Counted from the stretch's first letter, positions 10,157 to 20,645 are shown. The stretch: 64,000 bases of DNA from Hartmannibacter diazotrophicus (GCF_900231165.1 NZ_LT960615.1:1-64000), one strand, 5' to 3'. Numbers and translations: made by a program. Notes: generated by a model not told the origin, from the sequence alone.

Positions 10157-10838
10157 GGCCGGTCAGATCGGAGCCGAGGTCCGAAAGGGCGAAACCGGTG
10201 CGACCGTCGTCTATGCCAGCCGCTTTACTAAGACCGAAACGGATTCCCGTGGCGACGAGGTCGAGCGGGATATCCCGTTTCTGAAGACCTACACAGTCTT
10301 CAATTGCGATCAAATCGACGGACTGCCGGATCACTATTATCACCGGCCAGACAGGATCATCGATCCGGTGTCGCGGATCGAACATGCCGACCGCTTCTTC
10401 GAAAACACCGGCGCGGTGATCCGTCATGGTGGGTCAAAGGCTTTCTTCGCGTCCGCCAGCGACCACATCCAGATGCCGCCTTTCGAGAGTTTCCGGGATG
10501 CGGAATCCTACATAGCCGTCTTCAGCCATGAGGCCACTCACTGGACGGCGCCAGCACACCGCGTCGGGCGCGATCTGTCGCGTTATCACAAGGATCGCTC
10601 CGAACGTGCCCGCGAAGAACTCATTGCCGAGCTCGGGAGCTGCTTCCTGTGCGCCGATCTCGGCATCGTGCCGGAGCTCGAGCCCCGACCCGATCACGCC
10701 AGCTACCTTCACTCGTGGTTGCGTGTGCTCAAGGATGACAAGAGGGCGATCTTTCAGGCGGCGGCCCATGCGCAGCGCGGTGACTTATCTCCATGGTCTT
10801 CAGCCTGCCGAGGTCGTTGAAGAGCGGGAGGCGGCCCG
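10157..10838 (+). pseudogene. ArdC-family antirestriction protein, 5'-truncated and frameshifted
   Basis: The reading frame entering from the IS21 end encodes the C-terminal two thirds of an ArdC/DUF1738 protein: 'GATVVYASRFTKTE', then 'FLKTYTVFN', then the zincin-like HEATHW metal site (about 10529-10546) and the RAREELIAELGS helix. ArdC proteins bind single-stranded DNA and protect incoming plasmid DNA from restriction. About 90 N-terminal residues are missing, replaced by IS sequence. A one-frame shift near 10780 separates 'AAAHAQR' from the expected ending 'VTYLHGLQPAEVVEEREAA', found in another frame. Both lesions argue the gene is dead. Confidence 0.8.
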
Positions 10839-11000
10839 ATGCTTTCCTTCTCCAATACAGATGCGGAGGGCGGTCCGCCTTCTAACATTCGTCTGCGCGC
10901 ACTGTCGTTTGGCGCCGGCGTCCAGTTGAAAACACTCGCCTTGATGGCAGCCCATGGCGCGGTTGGGCACATGCCCGTCGTCATCGACCGCAACGATAGC
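10839..11000 (+). pseudogene. Remnant of a PP-loop/PAPS-reductase-like protein
   Basis: The frame from 10839 contains 'RALSFGAGVQLKTLALMAAHG', which resembles the ATP-pyrophosphatase P-loop (SFGAGVQST...LALMAA) of PAPS-reductase-like proteins commonly seen on rhizobial plasmids next to ArdC. Homology appears to fade after about residue 50, and the frame ends at 11072 with no recognisable domain, so this is probably a 5' fragment. The family assignment rests on memory of one short motif. Confidence 0.4.
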
Positions 11001-11117
11001 CCAGGACGACGGAGCATCTGCGGCACATGTCTGCCCACATCACGCGGTGCCGGGGCAAGACCACGGCAATAGCCGCGCAGCAGTCGGCGGAAGGCTACAT
11101 TCGAACGGATGCCGGCT

Positions 11118-11151
11118 CTCCTATTTCCAGTCGCTCGACTGGAAATAGGAG
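11118..11151. repeat. Perfect 16-bp inverted repeat with 2-base spacer
   Basis: CTCCTATTTCCAGTCG (11118-11133) and its exact reverse complement (11136-11151) are separated by CT. There is no T tract after it, so it is not an ordinary intrinsic terminator. It lies in a non-coding stretch between the ArdC-side remnants and DUF736. Binding site, processing signal or recombination site are all possible. Confidence 0.85.
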
Positions 11152-11568
11152 ATAGGACGATGACTGGCCAATAGTGCCTGGGTTCGCGATCCGGCGATCA
11201 TTCTGCCGTGAACTTTACCGAGATCGATCTGCCGACTGTGCGCCTGAAACGGGTGGCAGTCGGCGTGTCCGCACGTTCTGGCCTATTCCTTTTTCCGTGG
11301 TATCTCACGGAGCTCGCCCAACGCGGTCTCGATTTGGCATGTCTGACCGGAAACCGGCTTCGCCTCGCCCGGCCTGTCCCAACGGCGGGCTGGAACTTTC
11401 CTCCCCTGCCGGCTGCGCCGCCATTCCTCGCGAAGCAAGAAAGTTCCCACTCGCCGTCCTCCATTTCATTGCGGTCCCTTCGGGATACGCGCCGATCGTT
11501 TCCGGTCTCTTCGACAGCCATCGAGGCCGCGATGGGCGCGGCCCGAAACATCGAAAGGGAATAGGACA
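11152..11568. other. Gene-free leader region upstream of the DUF736 gene
   Basis: About 400 bases with no convincing coding sequence. They contain a 9-bp inverted repeat GGAACTTTC (11392-11400)/GAAAGTTCC (11439-11447) with a 38-base loop, then a GC-rich stretch running into GAAAGGGAATAGGACA before the DUF736 start. The long unpaired leader could carry the promoter and a structured 5' UTR. No consensus promoter could be assigned with confidence. Confidence 0.4.
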
Positions 11569-11886
11569 ATGGCAAACATCGGCACTTTCACCACCACCAA
11601 GAACGGCTTCACCGGTCAGATCAACACCCTCGCACTCAACATCAAGGCCCGCTTCGAGCGCGTCGAGAACCCCTCCGACAATGGCCCGCAGTTCCGCATT
11701 TTTTCGGGCAACGTCGAACTTGGCGCAGCCTGGCAGAAGCAGGCTAAGGAAACCGAACGCGATTACCTCTCGGTCAAGCTGGACGACCCGAGCTTCGCGG
11801 CTCCGATCTATGCCACCCTGGTCGAGGTGGACGGCCAAGACGGCATGCAGCTGATCTGGTCGCGCCCCAACACCAAGCGTGACTGA
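11569..11886 (+). CDS. DUF736 family protein
   Basis: Small soluble protein of 105 residues, starting '[16 protein letters not shown]' and ending in the family-typical '[19 protein letters not shown]'. DUF736 proteins are frequent on rhizobial and other alphaproteobacterial conjugative plasmids; their function is not known to me. Length is normal for the family. GGGAATAGGA lies upstream. It is followed 16 bases later by a hairpin terminator, so it is probably a monocistronic, well-expressed gene. Confidence 0.9.
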   Translation: MANIGTFTTTKNGFTGQINTLALNIKARFERVENPSDNGPQFRIFSGNVELGAAWQKQAKETERDYLSVKLDDPSFAAPIYATLVEVDGQDGMQLIWSRPNTKRD

Positions 11887-11902
11887 TCTTCGCAGAAGAC
11901 AA

Positions 11903-11929
11903 GGGCCTCGCCGCAAGGCGGGGTCTTTT
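11903..11929 (+). terminator. Intrinsic terminator after the DUF736 gene
   Basis: Stem GGCCTCGCC / GGCGGGGTC (one G-T and one G-U type pair) closed by a GCAA tetraloop (11913-11916) and followed by TTTT at 11926-11929. Confidence 0.8.
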
Positions 11930-11954
11930 GCATGCAAGCGCTTATCGATCGCAC

Positions 11955-12221
11955 TTACTGATGTGGCCGACCCCCGAGCGCATCGCGATACCCGCGGCGT
12001 CTCTTGCTTCTCTCCAGACGGCCGAATGTCAGATCGGCATCACCGGTCGAGTCGAATGTCTCCATCATTGTCTGGCCGCGCGTGCCGATCCTCCCCCAAT
12101 CGCGAATGAGAGATGCACCGCCGAACAGCGTCGGCTGAACGGACAGGCAATAGAACCGGCGCATGTTCTGTGCCGGGTCGATGCGGCGAAGATGGACTGG
12201 CCCGGGTTCGCGTGAAGACAT
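11955..12221 (-). CDS. WGR-domain protein
   Basis: Protein of about 88 residues consisting almost only of a WGR domain: 'RRFYCLSVQPTLFGGASLIRDWGRIGTRGQ'-type sequence with the Trp-Gly-Arg triplet, then 'KRRRGYRD'. WGR domains bind nucleic acid in PARPs and other proteins; stand-alone versions are common on rhizobial plasmids beside traG. Start at 12221 aligns with short family members; TTG at 12257 is an alternative. Function is unknown. It is convergent with DUF736 and in the same direction as traG. Confidence 0.75.
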   Translation of the reverse strand: MSSREPGPVHLRRIDPAQNMRRFYCLSVQPTLFGGASLIRDWGRIGTRGQTMMETFDSTGDADLTFGRLERSKRRRGYRDALGGRPHQ

Positions 12222-12301
12222 GGGAAGAGTCTGGCCGACAAGGATTCCCATGTCCAATCAGTTCTATGAATCGATCTCCCATCATCGATTCACGCCATTC
12301 A

Positions 12302-14224
12302 TCACACTTCTCGGTGAAACCGGTTCTCAGCCACGACCGATTTCATGTCCTCGCGCCGGAACCAGATGGCGCGCCCGCACCGTAGCGGCGGATTGCCGGC
12401 CGTGAAGACGATCTGTTCGTCACCGCGCATACGAAGCACTTCCTCGGGCAGGATCAGTGGCCGCGCCGCCAACTGCTTCGACCGGGTCCGTGAAGATCCT
12501 GACATTTGCGACGTGCGGCTCGTCTGGTCGACTTCTATGGTCGTGTTGCCGCATCGCCGGGAGATGTAGTCGGCGGTTTCCGGATCGTTGATCGCGGCAA
12601 AAGAAACCCAGGATGCGCTCTCGAACCATTTTGAGGCCGCATCCCGGCCGCCGTAGGTCTCGCGCATCTGGCCGATGGATTGGAAGAGCAGAAGCAGGCT
12701 GATGCCGTATTTGCGTCCCGCGTCGCGGGCGGTTTCGAGAATGCGTAAGTAGCCGAGGCGTGCGACCTCATCGAGCAGGAACAAAGTCCGGTCTTGCGTT
12801 TCTCCATTTCGATTGTAGATCGCATTGAGCAAAGCGCCGATGATTGTGCGCGCAAGTCCGGGATGCGCTTCCAGCGTCTTGAGGTCGAGATTGACGAAAA
12901 TGTCTGTCTTGCCGTTGGCAAGATCGTCGGTCGCAAAACTCGATCCTGACACGAGCGCCGCATAGTTCGGATAGCTCAGCCAGTGGGTTTCCTTGATGGC
13001 GTTGGCGTAGACGCCGGAAAAGGTCTCCGGCGTCATGTTGACGAAGGCGGCGACGTTTTCTCGGACAAAGAGGGAAGCGGAATTGTCGTGGATCGCCTGC
13101 AGACGCCCGCGCAGTTTTGGCTCGGGCTCCGAAAGGTTCATGCGGACTTGCCGCAGGGTCTGATTTTCCTTTGCCGTATGGCCGGAGAGGCAGACATCGG
13201 CGATCAGCGCGGTGATGAGCTGCAGCGCCGAGGCGCGAAAGAAATCGTCGCGGATCGAGGTCCTGCCGCCCATATCGGTGACGACCCAGCTGGCAACAGC
13301 GACGACATCTTCTTCTTTGGTGCCGCCGAATTTGCCGATCCAGTCAAGAACGTTGAAGCCGACCGATGGATCGCGCGGGGATAGAACGAAGACGCTACGG
13401 CCAGCCTTGCGGCGATGGTCCATCACCATTGGTGCGACTTCGTTGGACGGATCGAGTGTCACGAGGCCGCCGCCCCATTTGAGCGCTGTCGGCACGGTTA
13501 CCGATGTTGTCTTGAAGCCGCCGGAGCCTGCAAAGACAAGGCCGTGGGTTGAGCCAAATGACGTGTCAAAACAGAGAAGCAGAGCCTTGCCGCCGACGCC
13601 CCAGCTTTCCTTCTGGTCCGCCTCAAAGCGACGCGAAGCTATGCTGTCCTTGTCGACACGATAAGCCTCGCCAACGACAATGCCGCCGGCCGCGCCGAAG
13701 AGCGCTTTGGCCTCGCTTATTGACATCCAGTCAGCTGCACCATGGATCGCTCGCTTGCCGGTGATGCGGCGTGGCTTCGTCGGCGCAAAGGCCGCGTCTC
13801 CCTTCAGAGCAACGCGCATTGCGAACAGGCCGGCGATGAAGGCGATAGCAGTTCCGATGGACGTTGCGGGATCGACGTAGTCGAGAAGCTGCCGTCCGTC
13901 CGGGACACGATCGGCCAGATCATCAAGGCGCGTTATCTCGCGCGAGACTGCGATGGCTGCGATCACTGAGCAGCCAATCAACGTGCCGCTGCCGGCCGAC
14001 CTGATGGCGACAGCGCCCCGTGCGGCGAAGAGGAAGATCACGCCGATGCTGGCGGCGGCACTATAGGGAAGGGCAAGGCCGATCCGGCCGAGCAGCAGCT
14101 TGGCGTTTGCTGTGCTTCCACACGCCGCCAGCCAAGCTTCAATGCCGGTAAGCCCGAGACAGGACACAACCATAAGCGCGACCGGCACGATCAAGAGCAG
14201 CAGCCTACTCGGCGTCACTGGCAA
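12302..14224 (-). CDS. traG: Ti-type conjugative transfer coupling protein TraG (VirD4/T4CP family)
   Basis: Membrane-anchored ATPase of 640 residues that links the relaxosome to the mating channel. The first ~135 residues contain several membrane helices. Walker A GSGGFKTT is at residues 233-240 and a Walker B-type '[11 protein letters not shown]' lies near residue 480. Length matches Ti-plasmid TraG (about 650). It overlaps traD by 20 bases, as in Ti/Ri plasmids, and is transcribed away from oriT. A degraded second copy of its C-terminal part lies at 30720-31060. Confidence 0.93.
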   Translation of the reverse strand: MPVTPSRLLLLIVPVALMVVSCLGLTGIEAWLAACGSTANAKLLLGRIGLALPYSAAASIGVIFLFAARGAVAIRSAGSGTLIGCSVIAAIAVSREITRLDDLADRVPDGRQLLDYVDPATSIGTAIAFIAGLFAMRVALKGDAAFAPTKPRRITGKRAIHGAADWMSISEAKALFGAAGGIVVGEAYRVDKDSIASRRFEADQKESWGVGGKALLLCFDTSFGSTHGLVFAGSGGFKTTSVTVPTALKWGGGLVTLDPSNEVAPMVMDHRRKAGRSVFVLSPRDPSVGFNVLDWIGKFGGTKEEDVVAVASWVVTDMGGRTSIRDDFFRASALQLITALIADVCLSGHTAKENQTLRQVRMNLSEPEPKLRGRLQAIHDNSASLFVRENVAAFVNMTPETFSGVYANAIKETHWLSYPNYAALVSGSSFATDDLANGKTDIFVNLDLKTLEAHPGLARTIIGALLNAIYNRNGETQDRTLFLLDEVARLGYLRILETARDAGRKYGISLLLLFQSIGQMRETYGGRDAASKWFESASWVSFAAINDPETADYISRRCGNTTIEVDQTSRTSQMSGSSRTRSKQLAARPLILPEEVLRMRGDEQIVFTAGNPPLRCGRAIWFRREDMKSVVAENRFHREV

Positions 14225-14420
14225 AGGCCCTTTCGCCGATCGCCGTCAGGCGATGGCGCTCATTCTCATCGGTCTTGATGCGCTGCGCCCCGTCGATCAG
14301 CAGACCGAGCAGCAGCGCGCGTTTTTCATATCGAAGCCCAGCCTTGGCGATTAGGCCGCCGAGCTGGATTTTCTCGTGGGCGTCTTTCTTGCGCGCCTTG
14401 TCCTGACTTGATTGATGCAT
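14205..14420 (-). CDS. traD: Conjugal transfer protein TraD (Ti type)
   Basis: Small 71-residue protein ('[23 protein letters not shown]'), the size and position of Ti-plasmid TraD, an accessory gene between traC and traG with poorly defined function, presumably in the relaxosome. Start at 14420 is supported by AAGGTGAGG upstream on the minus strand; longer in-frame readings run back into traC. Confidence 0.85.
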   Translation of the reverse strand: MHQSSQDKARKKDAHEKIQLGGLIAKAGLRYEKRALLLGLLIDGAQRIKTDENERHRLTAIGERAFASDAE

Positions 14421-14424
14421 GCGC

Positions 14425-14688
14425 TCAAGCCTCACCTTGCGGCCTCTGAGCCTCGCCAGGCTCGACCGGCGCGGGCGTCGATTTTCGATGTGTGCTGCCG
14501 CTGCCGCGAAACCGTTCTGCCATCTCCTCGAAGACCTCCAGCAGCTCCGTCTCATCGATCTCGATTTCGCCGAGGCCGGCTTTGAGGGCAATCCGGCCGA
14601 TGCGTTCGGCCTCCCTGGTCTCCGCGGCTTTCAGTTGCCCCTGCAATCGGGCGATCTCTTCCCGGATCTTCGAAGAGGGCTTTTTCAT
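14425..14688 (-). CDS. traC: Conjugal transfer protein TraC (Ti type)
   Basis: 87-residue, highly charged, mostly helical protein ('[33 protein letters not shown]'-like region) matching Ti-type TraC, a relaxosome accessory protein. GGAGC lies upstream of the ATG. It is the first gene of the traCDG unit that reads away from oriT, with traA diverging on the other side. Confidence 0.88.
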   Translation of the reverse strand: MKKPSSKIREEIARLQGQLKAAETREAERIGRIALKAGLGEIEIDETELLEVFEEMAERFRGSGSTHRKSTPAPVEPGEAQRPQGEA

Positions 14689-15026
14689 TCCGGTTGCTCC
14701 ATCCCCTTAAGAGAGCCCACAGCCGAAGACCGAATGTCGTCGCCAATACGGTCGGGGACAGGGTTTCTCGGTTGGGGGCTCCAAAGTCTCGCGAAGGCCT
14801 TTAAGGCCGGGCGCAGACTGACCCGGGCGAGCGCGAAGCGCACCCCGGCAGAATGACCGGGTCGGCAAGGCCGACGCTTTGGAGAATTATCCCGGCGATC
14901 CGAAGGAGAGTTTCAAGGGCGCAGTAATACGTCGCTGGCACGACGACCTGCTGGCGGGTGCCGAACGGCGCGGCCTCCTCCTTCGGACCAACGTTGTATT
15001 TTGGTCTTTGAGGAGCTTTTCGCGCC
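14689..15026. other. oriT-bearing divergent intergenic region between traC and traA
   Basis: 338 bases without genes. They hold two small hairpins, GGCC-TTTAA-GGCC near 14797-14815 and GTCGGC-AAG-GCCGAC near 14861-14876, then the nic-like region at 14914-14946. The arrangement traGDC / oriT / traAFB is that of Ti and Ri plasmids. No 18-bp tra box with clear dyad symmetry was found here by eye. Confidence 0.7.
14914..14946. other. oriT: oriT nic region (Ti/IncQ-like)
   Basis: AAGGGCGCAGTAATACG is followed by the small dyad CGTCG-CTGGCA-CGACG. On the minus strand this reads CGTATTACTGCGCCCTT, which resembles the IncQ/Ti nic core (TAAGTGCGCCCT in RSF1010). It lies between the divergent traC and traA genes, exactly where Ti-type oriT is expected. 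The precise nicked bond cannot be read from sequence alone. Confidence 0.8.
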
Positions 15027-18000
15027 GTGGCGATCACGCATTTCACGCCTCAGCTGATTTCCCGCGGCAATGGCCGCAGCGCGGTGCTCTCAGCCGCCTA
15101 TCGCCACTGCGCAAAGATGGAGCATCAACGCGAAGCGCGTTACGTTGACTATTCCAACAAGCCGAACCTTGCCCACGAGGCGTTCCTGCTTCCGCCGTAT
15201 GCTCCGGCCTGGGCCCGGGCGCTCATTGCCGACCGGTCTGTTGCAGGTGCATCGGAAGCCTTTTGGAATGCCGTCGAAGCCTTCGAAAAGCGGTCCGATG
15301 CGCAGCTCGCGAAAGAGTTCATCGTCGCCTTACCGGTGGAGCTCAGCGCCGAGCAGAACATCGTGCTCGTGAATCAGTTCGTGAGTGAGCAGGTGCTGTC
15401 CCGGGGGCAGGTGGCAGATTGGGTGTTTCATGACGATCCCGGCAATCCGCATATCCACTTGATGACGACGCTGCGGCCTCTCACCGAAGGCGGATTTGGC
15501 TCGAAAAAAGTGCCGATGCTCGATAGCGGCGGCAGTCCGGTGCGAAGCAAAAGCGGCAAGATCCAATACAAGCTTTGGTCGGGGGAAAAAGCTGAGTTCC
15601 TGGAACAACGACAAGGCTGGCTCGATCTCCAGAACCGGCATCTGGCCATGGCCGGTCTGGATATCCGCGTCGATGGCCGCTCCTATGCCGAACGTGGCAT
15701 CGATCTCGTGCCGACGACACATATCGGTGTCGGCGCCAAGGCGCTGCAGCGCAAGGCCGGCGAAAAGGGGCGCGTCATCGATCTTGAGCGCCTTGACCGT
15801 CACGAGGCAGAGCGCCGGGACAATGCGAAACGCATCAAGGCCCGGCCCGAGACAGTCCTTGATCTCGTAACTTCGGAACGAAGCGTCTTTGATGAACGCG
15901 ATATTGCCAAGGTGCTGCATCGCTACATCGATGATGTCGAGACGTTTCAGCGCCTGCTTGCCCGGATCGTTCAAAGCCCCGAGTGCCTGAAACTTGCCGA
16001 CGAGACGATCGATCTCGCGACGGCGAGGCGTCTGCCGGCACGGTTGACGACGCGGGCGATGATCCGGCTCGAAGCCGAAATGGTCAGCCGTGCAGACTGG
16101 CTCTCCAAACGAAATGAATTCGCCGTCACCAGCAAAGTGTTGGAGACGGTCTTCTCGCGCCATGCCCGGCTATCGGACGAGCAGAAGGCCGCCATCGCTC
16201 ATGTGGCCGGGCCGGAGCGGATCGCGGCGGTTGTCGGCCGGGCAGGAGCCGGCAAGACCACGATGATGAAGGCCGCGCGCGAAGCCTGGGAGCTTGCTGG
16301 CTACACCGTGGTCGGCGGCGCGCTTGCCGGCAAGGCGGCCGAGGGTTTGCAGAAGGAAGCAGGAATTGCCTCCCGCACGCTCGCCTCCTGGGAGCTCGGC
16401 TGGTCAAAGGGCAGCGGACGCCTCGACGAGAAGACCATCTTCGCTCTCGACGAAGCAGGCATGGTTGCCTCCAAACAGATGGCAACCTTTGTCGAGGCCG
16501 TGACAAAGGCTAGCGCCAAGCTGGTTCTTGTCGGCGATGCCGAACAGCTGCAGCCGATCGAGGCGGGGGCGGCCTTCCGCGCGATCGCAGAGCGCACCGG
16601 CTACGCGGAACTTCAAACCATCTATCGCCAGAACGAAGGCTGGATGCGTGCCGCCTCGCTTGACCTTGCGCGGGGGCAAGTCGCAAATGCACTCAAAGCC
16701 TACGCGGCGAGAGGCAAGCTTGTCGGTATGCGGCTGAAGGCCGAAGCCGTCGACCGTCTGATCGCCGACTGGAACCGCGATTACGATCCGGCAAAGTCCT
16801 CGCTGATCCTGGCCCATCTTCGCCGTGATGTCCGTCTCCTCAACACGCTCGCGCGGCAAACGCTCATCGAGCGCGGCCTGATTGAGGAGGGCCATGTCTT
16901 CAAGACTGAAGACGGTACGCGAAACTTTGCCACCGGCGACCAGATCGTCTTCCTCAAGAACGAGGGCTCGCTTGGCGTCAAGAATGGCATGATCGCCAAG
17001 GTTGTCGAGGCTTCACCTGGACGTATGGTTGCCAAGGTCGGGGAAGGGGAGGCAGCGAGGCGCGTTGAGATCGATCAGCGCTTTTATCGCAATCTCGACC
17101 ATGGCTATGCGACGACGATCCACAAATCGCAAGGTGCGACCGTCGATCGGATCAAGGTGCTGGCCTCGCTCTCCCTCGACCGGCATCTGACCTATGTCGC
17201 GATGACGCGCCACCGGGAGGACATGAGCCTCTATTACGGCAGCCGATCGTTTGCGATTGCCGGCGGCCTCGAAACCCTTTTGTCCCGCAAAAACGCCAAG
17301 GAAGTGACGCTCGACTATGCGGACGGGCGTTTCTACGGCCAGGCCCTGCGCTTTGCCAACAATCGCGGCCTTCACTTGATGCGCGTTGCCCGAACACTGA
17401 TGCGCGACCGGCTGCAATGGACGCTTCGGCAAAAGCAAAGGCTCGCTGAACTCGGGGCGCGGCTCCGTGCAGCAGGTGCCCGGCTTGGCCTCGTCGACAG
17501 CGCGCTTCAACCATCCCGAACATCAGCAACAAGGCTCGAACCCATGGTCAAAGGTGTCACGTCCTTCTCGCTGTCGGTTGCCGATACTGCCGAGCAAAAG
17601 CTGCAATCCGATCCGGCGCTGCAAAGGCAATGGAATGAAGTTTCGCACCGCATTCGCCTTGTCTACGCCGATCCTGAAAAGGCTTTCGCCGCGATGGGTA
17701 TGGACACGGTCGCCGCGGACAAAAATGTTGCCGCGACGCGCCTTGCTCAGATCAACGAGGACCCGACGCACTTTGGTGCCATGCGCGGCAGCAAAGGGCT
17801 TTTTGCCGACAACGAGAGCCGCGAGGATCGTCGCATCGCGATGCTCAATGTCCCAGCGCTTTGCCGTGATCTGGAACGCTATCTGGAGATGCGGGAGAAG
17901 ACCCGGCAAACTCTCGCTGCAGCGGAAGAGGCACAGCGTGAACGGGTCTCAATCGACATTCCAGCGCTATCGCCGGTAGCGGGCGCGGTGCTTGCCAAAG

Positions 18001-18338
18001 TCCGGGATGCGATCGATCGCAACGACCTGCCAGCCGCTCTTGGCTTTGCGCTGGCGGACAACATGGTCAAAGCCGAGATCGATGCGTTTAACACGGCCGT
18101 TTCCGAGCGCTTCGGCGAACGGACGTTGTTGCCATTGGACGCCAAGGACGCGAAGGGACCAGCCTTTGAAAAGGCCGCTACAGGTCTCGGATCGGCAGAG
18201 CGAGAACAGCTCGCAGCCGCCTGGCCGGTCATGCGGGCCGGTCAGCAGTTGGCAGCCGAGGAGCGCACGCAAGCCGCCTTGAAGGAAGCCGAAACCCTGC
18301 GGCATACGCAGCGCCAGAGCCCGGCGCTGAAGCAATGA
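15027..18338 (+). CDS. traA: Ti-type conjugative relaxase/helicase TraA
   Basis: 1103-residue relaxase that nicks oriT and unwinds the transferred strand. N-terminal MobA/MobL domain (about 1-230) contains the metal-binding histidines in '[13 protein letters not shown]' and a candidate Tyr in 'AAYRHCAKM'. A RecD/TraI-like helicase follows, with Walker [10 protein letters not shown] (about 403-411), 'ALDEAGMV' Walker B and late motifs '[11 protein letters not shown]' and '[10 protein letters not shown]'. Start is GTG at 15027 with GAGGAG about 10 bases upstream. Length agrees with Ti TraA (about 1100). The stop overlaps the traF start by 4 bases. Confidence 0.95.
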   Translation: MAITHFTPQLISRGNGRSAVLSAAYRHCAKMEHQREARYVDYSNKPNLAHEAFLLPPYAPAWARALIADRSVAGASEAFWNAVEAFEKRSDAQLAKEFIVALPVELSAEQNIVLVNQFVSEQVLSRGQVADWVFHDDPGNPHIHLMTTLRPLTEGGFGSKKVPMLDSGGSPVRSKSGKIQYKLWSGEKAEFLEQRQGWLDLQNRHLAMAGLDIRVDGRSYAERGIDLVPTTHIGVGAKALQRKAGEKGRVIDLERLDRHEAERRDNAKRIKARPETVLDLVTSERSVFDERDIAKVLHRYIDDVETFQRLLARIVQSPECLKLADETIDLATARRLPARLTTRAMIRLEAEMVSRADWLSKRNEFAVTSKVLETVFSRHARLSDEQKAAIAHVAGPERIAAVVGRAGAGKTTMMKAAREAWELAGYTVVGGALAGKAAEGLQKEAGIASRTLASWELGWSKGSGRLDEKTIFALDEAGMVASKQMATFVEAVTKASAKLVLVGDAEQLQPIEAGAAFRAIAERTGYAELQTIYRQNEGWMRAASLDLARGQVANALKAYAARGKLVGMRLKAEAVDRLIADWNRDYDPAKSSLILAHLRRDVRLLNTLARQTLIERGLIEEGHVFKTEDGTRNFATGDQIVFLKNEGSLGVKNGMIAKVVEASPGRMVAKVGEGEAARRVEIDQRFYRNLDHGYATTIHKSQGATVDRIKVLASLSLDRHLTYVAMTRHREDMSLYYGSRSFAIAGGLETLLSRKNAKEVTLDYADGRFYGQALRFANNRGLHLMRVARTLMRDRLQWTLRQKQRLAELGARLRAAGARLGLVDSALQPSRTSATRLEPMVKGVTSFSLSVADTAEQKLQSDPALQRQWNEVSHRIRLVYADPEKAFAAMGMDTVAADKNVAATRLAQINEDPTHFGAMRGSKGLFADNESREDRRIAMLNVPALCRDLERYLEMREKTRQTLAAAEEAQRERVSIDIPALSPVAGAVLAKVRDAIDRNDLPAALGFALADNMVKAEIDAFNTAVSERFGERTLLPLDAKDAKGPAFEKAATGLGSAEREQLAAAWPVMRAGQQLAAEERTQAALKEAETLRHTQRQSPALKQ

Positions 18339-18865
18339 TCAGGCGCAGACGTATTGTCGTGATCGCGATCCTGTTTTCGCTTCCACTCGTTCTCTTCTTC
18401 GCCGGCGCTGCGGGTGGGTTCAGGGTGAACTTGACGCCGAGCTATCCACTCGGGCTCTGGCGCATCACAAGGCTTCATCGGGATATCCGCATCGGCGATC
18501 GCATCTTCATCTGTCCGCCGCTCACACCAGCATTCGAGTTGGCTCGCAAACACGGATATCTGCGGCGTGGCCTTTGCCCCGGCTGGCTCAGCCCGCTCAT
18601 CAAGACCGTCGTCGCTCTGCCGGGGCAGGACATTGAAATCGGGACCTGGGTCTTGATCGATGGACGCACCCTGCCGAACTCAAAAGTTCAGGCAAAGGAC
18701 GGGGCCGGTCGAGCGCTCAAACCTTATGCCGGCGGGATCGTGCCAGCCGGTGATCTCTTCCTCCATTCTCCGTTCAAGGGGTCCTATGACTCGCGATATT
18801 TTGGGCCGGTCCCGGCCAATGGCGTTCTGGGACTTGCGACGCCTGTTATCACCTTCACGCCGTGA
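18335..18865 (+). CDS. traF: Conjugative transfer signal peptidase TraF
   Basis: 176-residue S26-type protease that in related systems processes or cyclises the pilin. One N-terminal membrane helix (about 8-27) is followed by the catalytic Ser36 in 'TPSYPLGLW' and Lys90 in 'IKTVVALPG', and '[10 protein letters not shown]' near the C-terminus. All catalytic elements are present. ATG overlaps the traA stop (ATGA), and the 3' end overlaps traB by 80 bases. Confidence 0.92.
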   Translation: MIRRRRIVVIAILFSLPLVLFFAGAAGGFRVNLTPSYPLGLWRITRLHRDIRIGDRIFICPPLTPAFELARKHGYLRRGLCPGWLSPLIKTVVALPGQDIEIGTWVLIDGRTLPNSKVQAKDGAGRALKPYAGGIVPAGDLFLHSPFKGSYDSRYFGPVPANGVLGLATPVITFTP

Positions 18866-20009
18866 TCCCGCTATCGCTCTCGGGTTCATCGCCGGCAGCG
18901 CCGCCGTTGGTATGCTCGCCTGGAGCGGCGAGACGCAGGCATTGCCTGTGGCCTGCCTCTTTCCAACGCTCTGGGCATTTGCACCGAACAGGTTTGTCGC
19001 GACCCTTGTTGCGCTCGCCTATTTCCTCGCTGCCTCGCGCGGTCTGCCTGCCGGTGTTTCGATCTTCTATGCGACGGATATGGGCGTGGCGCTCGGGCTT
19101 TGGTTCGCTGCCTCCCTGCTCTTCGTGCTGGTTCACGGCCTGCTATGGCCGTCGAAGCCTGGATGGCAGCGATCGCTTCGCTACGCCATAGCTTTGTTTC
19201 TCATGGCTTTCCCGCCCTTCGGCATCACTGGCTGGGCAAGTCCAATCACGGTCGCCGGCGTCTTGTTCCCTGGTTGGGGCTGGATTAGCTTACTCGCAAT
19301 GGCCTTCGGCCTTTTGGCTATGACGACAAGAGTTTGGCCGATCGCGGGGCTCGGCCTCTGTCTGGCCTGGGCAGCGTCGGCCGTGAGCTGGATTGCGCCG
19401 CAGCCACCAGCCGGTTGGGCCGGGATCGACACGCAGTTCAATCAGGACGGAACAAAATCCCGGTCGGCTTACGGCCAACAGCAGGCAACGGCGGCACTCG
19501 TTCGAAAGGCTGCCAAGAAGGGTGTGACGCGGATCGTCCTGCCGGAAGGGGCCTTCGGTACATGGACGCCGACAACCGAGCATTTTTGGCGCAATGCCCT
19601 TTCAGGCCTTGATGTCACAGTGGCCGGCGGCGCGATCGTTGTCGATGAAACCGGCTATGACAACGTCATGATCGAGGTCTCAGGGCACGGCGCACGCATC
19701 CTTTATCGCGAGCGCATGCCCGTGCCGATATCGATGTGGCAGCCTTGGACCACCGGCGGGGTAAGGGCGCAATTCTTTGACAATCCGAGAGCGCGATTTG
19801 CCGGAACGCCGATCGCGCCGCTGATCTGCTACGAACAGTTGCTGATTTGGCCCGTGCTGCAGTCGATGATCCCAAAGCCCGAGGTCATTGTGGCAATCGG
19901 TAACGGCTGGTGGACCGGCGAAACCAACATCATCGCGGTCCAGAGAGCCAGCGCCGAAGCTTGGGCCTCCCTCTTCCACCTGCCTCTCGTGACTGCCTTC
20001 AACAAATGA
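18786..20009 (+). CDS. traB: Conjugal transfer protein TraB (nitrilase-like membrane protein)
   Basis: 407-residue protein with an N-terminal block of membrane helices (about 20-200) and a C-terminal carbon-nitrogen hydrolase-like domain holding 'LPEGAFG' (Glu) and 'LICYEQ' (Cys), an architecture recalling apolipoprotein N-acyltransferases. Ti-type TraB raises transfer efficiency; its reaction is unknown. Start at 18786 matches the family; the long overlap with traF is normal for this operon. traH would follow and is truncated. Confidence 0.88.
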   Translation: MTRDILGRSRPMAFWDLRRLLSPSRRDPAIALGFIAGSAAVGMLAWSGETQALPVACLFPTLWAFAPNRFVATLVALAYFLAASRGLPAGVSIFYATDMGVALGLWFAASLLFVLVHGLLWPSKPGWQRSLRYAIALFLMAFPPFGITGWASPITVAGVLFPGWGWISLLAMAFGLLAMTTRVWPIAGLGLCLAWAASAVSWIAPQPPAGWAGIDTQFNQDGTKSRSAYGQQQATAALVRKAAKKGVTRIVLPEGAFGTWTPTTEHFWRNALSGLDVTVAGGAIVVDETGYDNVMIEVSGHGARILYRERMPVPISMWQPWTTGGVRAQFFDNPRARFAGTPIAPLICYEQLLIWPVLQSMIPKPEVIVAIGNGWWTGETNIIAVQRASAEAWASLFHLPLVTAFNK

Positions 20010-20022
20010 CGAGAAATCTCAG

Positions 20023-20112
20023 ATGATCAATCTTGCCCTCATCCATCAATGCAATGACCCAAGCCTCAAGGTGGAATTTGCCCAGGAGTTAGTCGCCGCG
20101 ATGAATGCGGAT
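20023..20112 (+). pseudogene. traH: TraH, 3'-truncated fragment
   Basis: The first 30 residues, 'MINLALIHQCNDPSLKVEF', match the start of Ti-type TraH and follow traB by 13 bases as expected. Similarity ends near 20112 where unrelated sequence begins. About three quarters of the gene is missing, so this is a stump left by the rearrangement that also brought in the neighbouring IS3 element. Confidence 0.75.
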
Positions 20113-20281
20113 GTTGGGAACGGCGGTTCACGTTCTGGAGCGAGGGGGCGATCATGGGCAAGGCCTTCCGGTTCAATCGCTGGAAGGCGGCCCAGGAGGA
20201 GAAGCAGCGCAAGGCGGAGGCCTCCCGCAAGGCTGCCCATGCGAAGAAGAGAGCTGGCTCGGGAAATTTGGACATTGGGCA
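20113..20281 (+). other. Coding-like remnant between traH stump and IS3 element
   Basis: One frame reads 'RRFTFWSEGAIMGKAFRFN' and then a Lys/Arg/Ala-rich tail, 'EEKQRKAEASRKAAHAKKRA', up to the IS3 end. It has the composition of a real protein C-terminus, but no family is recognised and the 5' part is absent. It is probably a fragment of another mobile element or of a displaced gene. Confidence 0.3.
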
Positions 20282-20333
20282 TAGGTGGATTTTCGGCCTG
20301 AACGCGGCATGATTGCCGTGAACAGGAGCGGAT

Positions 20334-20645
20334 ATGACGAGACGCGTTCGCCGGAACCACAGCCCGGCTTTCAAGGCGAAGGTCGCATTGGCGGCCATCA
20401 AGGGCGAGAAGACGCTGGCCGACCTGGCGCAGCAGTTCGACGTCCACCCCAACCAGATCACGCAGTGGCGCAGCCAGCTCCTTGAAGGGGCTGCCGGTGT
20501 CTTCGGCTCCGAAGCGAAGTCCGAGTCCAACGCACCAACGATCGACGTGAAGACGCTGCATGCGAAGATCGGGGAGCTGGCGCTGGAGAACGATTTTTTG
20601 TCCGGCGCGCTCGGCAAGGCCGGCCTTCTGAGCGCAAAGCGATGA
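20334..20645 (+). CDS. IS3-family transposase OrfA
   Basis: 103-residue DNA-binding subunit. Helix-turn-helix 'LADLAQQFDVHPNQITQWRSQ' is followed by a leucine-zipper-like coil ('IGELALENDFLSGAL'). Its stop TGA overlaps the ATG of OrfB, so OrfB may be made by frameshifting as an OrfAB fusion or by re-initiation. Confidence 0.9.
   Translation: MTRRVRRNHSPAFKAKVALAAIKGEKTLADLAQQFDVHPNQITQWRSQLLEGAAGVFGSEAKSESNAPTIDVKTLHAKIGELALENDFLSGALGKAGLLSAKR

Noticed and set aside
11208-11564. 118-codon frame upstream of DUF736
   Set aside because: Pro/Ser/Arg-rich composition without motif or ribosome site; the region looks like a leader.
14689-15026. tra box (18-bp TraR operator) in the oriT region
   Set aside because: No sequence with adequate dyad symmetry to the known consensus was found by eye.
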